64,000 nt of DNA from Laetiporus sulphureus 93-53 (lineage: Eukaryota > Basidiomycota > Agaricomycetes > Polyporales > Laetiporaceae), in contig NW_024468513.1 of NCBI RefSeq assembly GCF_001632365.1, positions 1,117,876 to 1,181,875 on the forward strand, read 5' to 3'. Shown here in pieces: positions 59,812-64,000 of the stretch. Position 1 is the stretch's first letter, and each line of letters starts with the position of its first letter. The notes under the pieces were generated by a model. That model had not been told where the DNA came from. It saw nothing but the letters and a program-made list of their open reading frames with translations, and did not search any database. The position numbers were made by a program, and so were the translations under genes.

Positions 59812-60768
59812 TCACTTCGAGGCCGCAGCCAGCCTCTCCCTCACCACGCTCTCGGCACCCTCCCAGATGCCCGGGCCGCCTCTGACCGCAGATTCCCACT
59901 GACGCACCACAGAGCTAGGTGCGCTCTCGGCAACGATGCGCAGAGCTAGACCGCCAATCTCTACCGCAGCCGCATTGATGGCATCGACAGCTGCTTTCAT
60001 CTTAGCGGTCTCAACTGTGCTGCCCAGCACCTGGATCAGAATGAGTTCGAGCCGGGGCGGGTTTGCGCCAGCGGGAGCAGTATCGCGGAGCGACAATAGG
60101 TCCTGCAAATTGGGCATAATGGCTGTGGATGGCATCCCGGAAGTGTAGCGGGAAACAATGGCCAGGTGGGTGAGCGAAGACAAGCTCGCGAGGTGCTCCC
60201 AGCCGGGCTCAGATGGGACACCTGTTCCAACGGCAAATCTGACAGGCGCGTCTGGATTGCCAGTCTTGACAGCGCTGAGGTGGACTCGTAGATGTGTCAC
60301 GGATGGGCTGATGAGGGCGGTATCCCACCCGTCGCGGCAAGACACACCGAGGAGGTGTTGCTCACGTGACCCGAGAAGCGCCTGTAACGCATCGCAGCCC
60401 TGCACTTGCTTGTATCCGGGCAAGTGGAAGCCGCACGCCAGACTACGTACGCCGCGGCAAGCGGTGAGTACGCGATCGATGCTTTGGACAGGTCCCAAGG
60501 CAAATATGCCGAGGTGTTGAACGCGTGTATGTATGAATTCTGTCGGCTTGTTGGAAATGGCGGTAAGGAAGGAGCGCAGGCTGCGCGAGGAGGAGAGCAC
60601 GACTGTGTGATATAGGAAGGGATCCGTCCAGTGGCGTACAGCATGAGATACGAGGGTCAAGGTGCGGGCGGTCGTTGGGTCGGAGATGGCAACATGTTCG
60701 AAAATGTCACGGACCAACTCCACAGGAAGGTTGGAGAACGCGAAGGGTGCTGAGACGGCAGAAGACAT
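59812..60768 (-). CDS. F-box-like protein, intronless
   Basis: A single frame of 318 aa starting MSSAVSAPFAFSNLP. An F-box-like motif lies at residues about 12-50 (NLPVELVRDIFEHVAISD, then LVSHAVRHWTDPFLY). The rest shows irregular leucine-rich segments (VQHLGIFALG, VTHLRVHLSAV, SLTHLAIVSRY) typical of basidiomycete F-box-like families that have expanded. An AT-rich element (TTAAATAA) lies about 30 bp upstream on the coding strand. A role in SCF ubiquitin ligases is inferred from the motif only. Confidence 0.75.
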   Translation of the reverse strand: MSSAVSAPFAFSNLPVELVRDIFEHVAISDPTTARTLTLVSHAVRHWTDPFLYHTVVLSSSRSLRSFLTAISNKPTEFIHTRVQHLGIFALGPVQSIDRVLTACRGVRSLACGFHLPGYKQVQGCDALQALLGSREQHLLGVSCRDGWDTALISPSVTHLRVHLSAVKTGNPDAPVRFAVGTGVPSEPGWEHLASLSSLTHLAIVSRYTSGMPSTAIMPNLQDLLSLRDTAPAGANPPRLELILIQVLGSTVETAKMKAAVDAINAAAVEIGGLALRIVAESAPSSVVRQWESAVRGGPGIWEGAESVVRERLAAASK

Positions 60769-61473
60769 GGCGAAGCTGGGTATACAGTGTCTCCGCAGCG
60801 TTATTTAAGGGTGTTGTGCAGTGGTATAGGGTTGTGGCACGTTTGTTGTGTCGAGGATGCGGTCTGCAGAGATGCGCTCGTCCGGACTGAAATGGCTCAC
60901 CTCGCACCAGTTCCACTACTTATAGCGACCATACAATGCAGTGAATCGGATCCACCGTCGTCTTCGGATAGCATGAGTGGCAACCCGACAGTTTTGGGGG
61001 TGCTTCGGCACGAGAGAAAACCGCCATTATCATAACACAATCTTCACCCCCTGACCTGGTGGCGCGCGGCCACATGAGAGAAAAGAGACACAGAGCACCA
61101 TAGAGGGGCGACGAGGACAGTAAAAGAAGACTCTCATAAGTACGAGGGCGGTTGAGAGTAAACCAAAGCGACCGAGGACGTGGGTGCCTGGTCTGCTCGC
61201 CATGGGCGGTGGCGAGGGCAAACGCCCCGGAAAAGAGCGCCTTTCCTTTCCTGGCCACTCACGCCTATCTTCGCCACTTCTCGCCTGAAAAGGAATTTGT
61301 CGAGTCTGACACATCAGGCCCTGTTTCGAATAGACGCTTGCGTGGGCAAACGTGGCACGATTCCGATACGACACTGCAAGGCTGAACTTACATCGTGGGC
61401 TCGTATTCGACAGCTGACTGATACGCGAATAATGATACTCTGCCAACACTCCCACAGCTCAATGTCCTCCTCC
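60769..61473. other. Intergenic region
   Basis: About 700 bp holding the promoter of the F-box-like gene and the 3' UTR of the GLTSCR1-type gene. No coding or RNA signal is seen. Confidence 0.4.
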
Positions 61474-63151
61474 TCATCTCGTCCCTGACGAGACTGTCGA
61501 GGCTGGTGCGCTTGTCGAGGGCGTCCCACTCCCACCGGTGCCACCAATTGGTGCGGCTGTGGTAGTCCCATCTACATTCACACCTCTTGACGTCAGCGCG
61601 TTCAGTATGAGCGCGAGTCCGCTCATTTGTGCGGGTTGCAGCGACCCGACGTTGATCTCCAAGTTCATTGTGGCACCCGTTTGCGACTTCAGTACCGCAG
61701 CTGGCCGTTGCTGCCCTTCAGCAGGTAAGGACGACACAGGTACCGGCTGCAAACCTATCGCAGTCAGTGCGGGGAGCGAAGTCACTGGCAACTGCACTGG
61801 GATGGCTGAGGTGGGGGGTCTACTTGGCGTGTGCTGGGCAGGAGTAACGGCGGTGGCCGCCGGTGCGTTCGATGTGGCAACAGGCGTGGCCGTTTGATAC
61901 GTCGTGGAAGACGCAGCATATGAGGCAGTCGGTGTCGGAGTAGAAGGGTAGGGCGACATGCCAGTATATGCGCCAGTGCTGGAAGGAGTACTTGTATATG
62001 CTGCGTGCGTAGTCGGGAAGGCCGGACTTAAAGTGTATTGCCCAGCTCCATACGCATGTGCATATGGATATGCATACCCGCGATACTGCGAGGCATACGC
62101 CGAGGTCGGTGTTGACGGCGCAGCATAATAAGAAGCCGGTGGCCGTGGTTGAGGCACAGGTGCCTCCGCCGCCCGTTTCTCGCGCTGCAGCTTTTCCAGC
62201 TGGGCCCGAGCCTGACGCAACTCGGCATTGACGTTTATCGTCTCCTCGCGCTCGGTTTCTAATATAGCTTGCGCTAGGAAGTGTGCTTGATCATCGGGGG
62301 AAGCCCGCTATCAAGGGGTAGGAAGATATGTTCATCTCGTCGTCTACGGAGAAATATACCACTGACCGTTCCAGATCTGATACATGCGCGTTTAAATCGT
62401 CTTTCTAGTGCCTTTCGTCGTCGCCAACAGTCCAGCGCGAACTTGGTTTCTAGCGTCGGGTTATAATATGAGTTGCGCTAATCATGGGACACCTGAGGAT
62501 TACGAATACCTGCTATCTCTTCCCTCAACAAGTCCTCTTCCGTTGCCTTACGTTTCCCCTTCTGAGGGGTGAATATAGGCCGTTTCATGAAAGCTTCTAA
62601 ATCCTCCTTTGGATGATGAAAGACGTGGTAGGGTAGCAGTCGTCTCACAGCATCAGCAGCATCGCTGAATGGGGCATCAACGTCGGGATATAGCACAGCC
62701 ATTTGGTCTGCAGCCAGGCTGGATGCAACTCTGCACGAGCAAACCAACGTCCCCTTGTCATTACGTGCGTATGTATCGTAAGACTAAACACACACCTGGT
62801 AGCTGTCTGCAGCATGGTTTCTTCCTCCTCTGGTGTCCTTCCCTTTGCGGAGGCTTTGCTCTTCACCTGTCTGCTGATAGCCTCCACATCAGGCTCAAGC
62901 TTCACTCTCGCGCTTGACCCTGTCGCAGGTCGGCCATCATCAGGCTCGCCATCGACAGTTATCAGGTCCACATCGAAAGTCGACGTCGAGGCCACAGCCG
63001 GCGTCAGAGGCTCGGGTGCAGGCGAGCCATACGTGGAACCGCTGGCATCGAGAGGGACGGAGATGCGAGGTTTACTGTCCGACTGCGAAAAGGGCTGAAC
63101 ATGCGGCGTAGAGGAAGAAGGAGACGGTGAATTAGCGAGGATTTTCGACAT
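61474..63151 (-). CDS. GLTSCR1 (BICRA)-domain protein
   Basis: Four exons (62796-63151, 62510-62730, 62367-62449, 61474-62307) give 497 aa. The conserved GLTSCR region spans exons 1-4: DVDAPFSDAADAVRRLLPYH, FHHPKEDLEAF, LLREEIA, ETKFALDCWRRRKALERRF and DDQAHFLAQAILETERE. A coiled stretch follows, then a Tyr/Pro/Ala/Thr-rich tail. In animals this domain defines subunits of the ncBAF (GBAF) SWI/SNF complex; a chromatin role is inferred here. The N-terminus is uncertain: the frame stays open to 63388 and residues before MSKILANS (SLKAQ) look conserved, so an upstream exon is likely. Confidence 0.85.
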
Positions 63152-63384
63152 CTGAGCCTTGAGCGATTTTGTTTGTTTTGTTACGTTTACCGCTGCCTCT
63201 GGGCTCGTGACCGCGTGACTGTGGGAAACAGACGCGCATTCGGCCGCTTCAGGGCAGGCGCGTGGTGTTTGGTACCAGGCAGAGACATAGTACCATTCAA
63301 TCCAGGATATCCAGCAGGGCCGGCCAGAAATGCAATAAAAATACACGCTACATTTTATCACATTGGCAATACGTCTGAGCAGCA

Positions 63385-64000
63385 TCATGTCTCCCCAAGT
63401 GGGCCAGATATCCCCGCGAAGTTGTTTGAAGCTTGAGCTTGAGCTGGGGTATGCGCCTGGGCCGCGGAATCTGCCTGCCCCAACCTTGCCTGAGCAGCCC
63501 GCACCTTCTTGAGCAGGTCTGTCGCCTGCCCCACCTCCTCCGCGTTACTGGAAGCGACGATCTCGAGGTACTCTTTTGCCAAGCCAATGTCATTGCCGCC
63601 GTGCAGGACGTGGTAGCGCGCGACATAGACGCCGGACTTGGCGAATTCAGCCACTGGTTTGTCTGGAACGGTTGTGCAGCGGGGCGAAGCATTCATGAAG
63701 CTCGGTCAGCGCTTATCACAATAGAAATGAGGACGGAGAGGAGCAATGGGCGGTGAAGAAGCGGATAACAAGGAGAAGCAAGAACATGAAACAGATGAAG
63801 ATGTTAAACGTACTCGCAGCGCGGCAAACTTCTACAACATGCCTATGATAGGCAGCAGCCTCGGCAAACTCGTCCAGGTCATTGTATAGTTTGGCTAGCT
63901 TTAGATGGATAATCGTTTCCAAAGGGTCCGCACCAATCAGGGCGCGCTTGAGGCATTGGATAGCTTCCCGTGGCCTTTTGTTTAATTGCACAAGAGTGTA
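63385..64000 (-). CDS. CDC23: Anaphase-promoting complex subunit 8 (APC8/Cdc23), C-terminal part
   Basis: The 3' end of a gene whose 5' part lies beyond the window. Exons are 63814 to the right edge and 63385-63662, joined in frame across 151 nt (GTACGT..TTCCAG). The visible part has TPR helices (KRPREAIQCLKRALIGADP, LAKLYNDLDEFAEAAAYH) then KSGVYVARYHVLHGGN and KEYLEIVASSNAEEV. This is the C-terminal TPR and tail pattern of APC8. The complex ubiquitinates cyclins and securin in mitosis. The Ala/Gln-rich end (QAHTPAQAQAS) is probably disordered. Confidence 0.85.

Overview
The window is nuclear DNA from a filamentous fungus, almost certainly an Agaricomycete basidiomycete. Genes are dense and split by many short introns (mostly 45-90 nt, GT..AG, often with a CTAAC/CTGAC branch site). 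Some exons are only 16-21 nt. The families present fit this group: a HET-domain gene, F-box/LRR-like genes, caleosin, a FucP-like MFS transporter, a Zn2Cys6 factor, and RACK1 with an intronic U24 snoRNA. No bacterial, plasmid or intact transposon features were seen. Every model was spliced by eye. For nearly all, the exon sum is a multiple of three and the joined protein reads like its family.

Layout. 1-1187 (-): secreted Ser/Asn/Gly-rich repeat protein, running off the left edge. 1940-3012 (+): bZIP-like protein. 3.4-8.5 kb: an intronless HET gene (5020-7209) between two diverged direct copies of a segment of about 1 kb. The right copy holds the intact 3' end of a DUF6924-like gene (8047-9237, -); the left copy holds its decayed remnant. 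9671-11886 (+): FucP-like transporter, convergent with a nucleoside hydrolase (12088-13798, -). 15189-16479 (+): RACK1 with U24 in intron 3. 16.8-20.6 kb (-): short-chain dehydrogenase, caleosin, small BRI3-like membrane protein. 21011-22618 (+): PRMT1-type methyltransferase. 23068-25247 (+): F-box-like protein with a hydrophobic tail. 25614-29555 (-): large unknown protein. 30496-31862 (+): Rvs161-type BAR protein. 32184-35240 (-): coiled-coil protein. 36028-37193 (-): F-box protein. 37830-40633 (+): TM9/EMP70 nonaspanin. 40718-42508 (-): mitochondrial tyrosyl-tRNA synthetase, divergent from queuine tRNA-ribosyltransferase (42760-44583, +). 44657-47742 (-): DEAD-box helicase DBP10. 48024-48943 (-): hemerythrin-like protein, seven tiny exons. 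51256-51642 (-): SDHAF4. 52290-56197 (+): Zn2Cys6 transcription factor. 56915-58790 (-): unrecognised multi-exon gene. 59812-60768 (-): F-box-like protein. 61474-63151 (-): GLTSCR1-domain protein. 63385-64000 (-): 3' end of APC8/CDC23.

Most genes are housekeeping: translation and rRNA/tRNA modification (RACK1, U24, DBP10, TyrRS, TGT), chromatin and cell cycle (GLTSCR1-type, APC8, PRMT1), membrane traffic (Rvs161, TM9) and mitochondria (SDHAF4, TyrRS). The fast-evolving parts are the HET duplication block, the 49-51.2 kb stretch without a confident gene, and the 56.3-59.8 kb stretch with one unrecognised gene. The most interesting points are the HET gene inside a decayed segmental duplication, the U24 snoRNA, genes hidden in micro-exons, a likely GC-AG intron in PRMT1, and the divergent pairing of TyrRS with the enzyme that modifies tRNA-Tyr.
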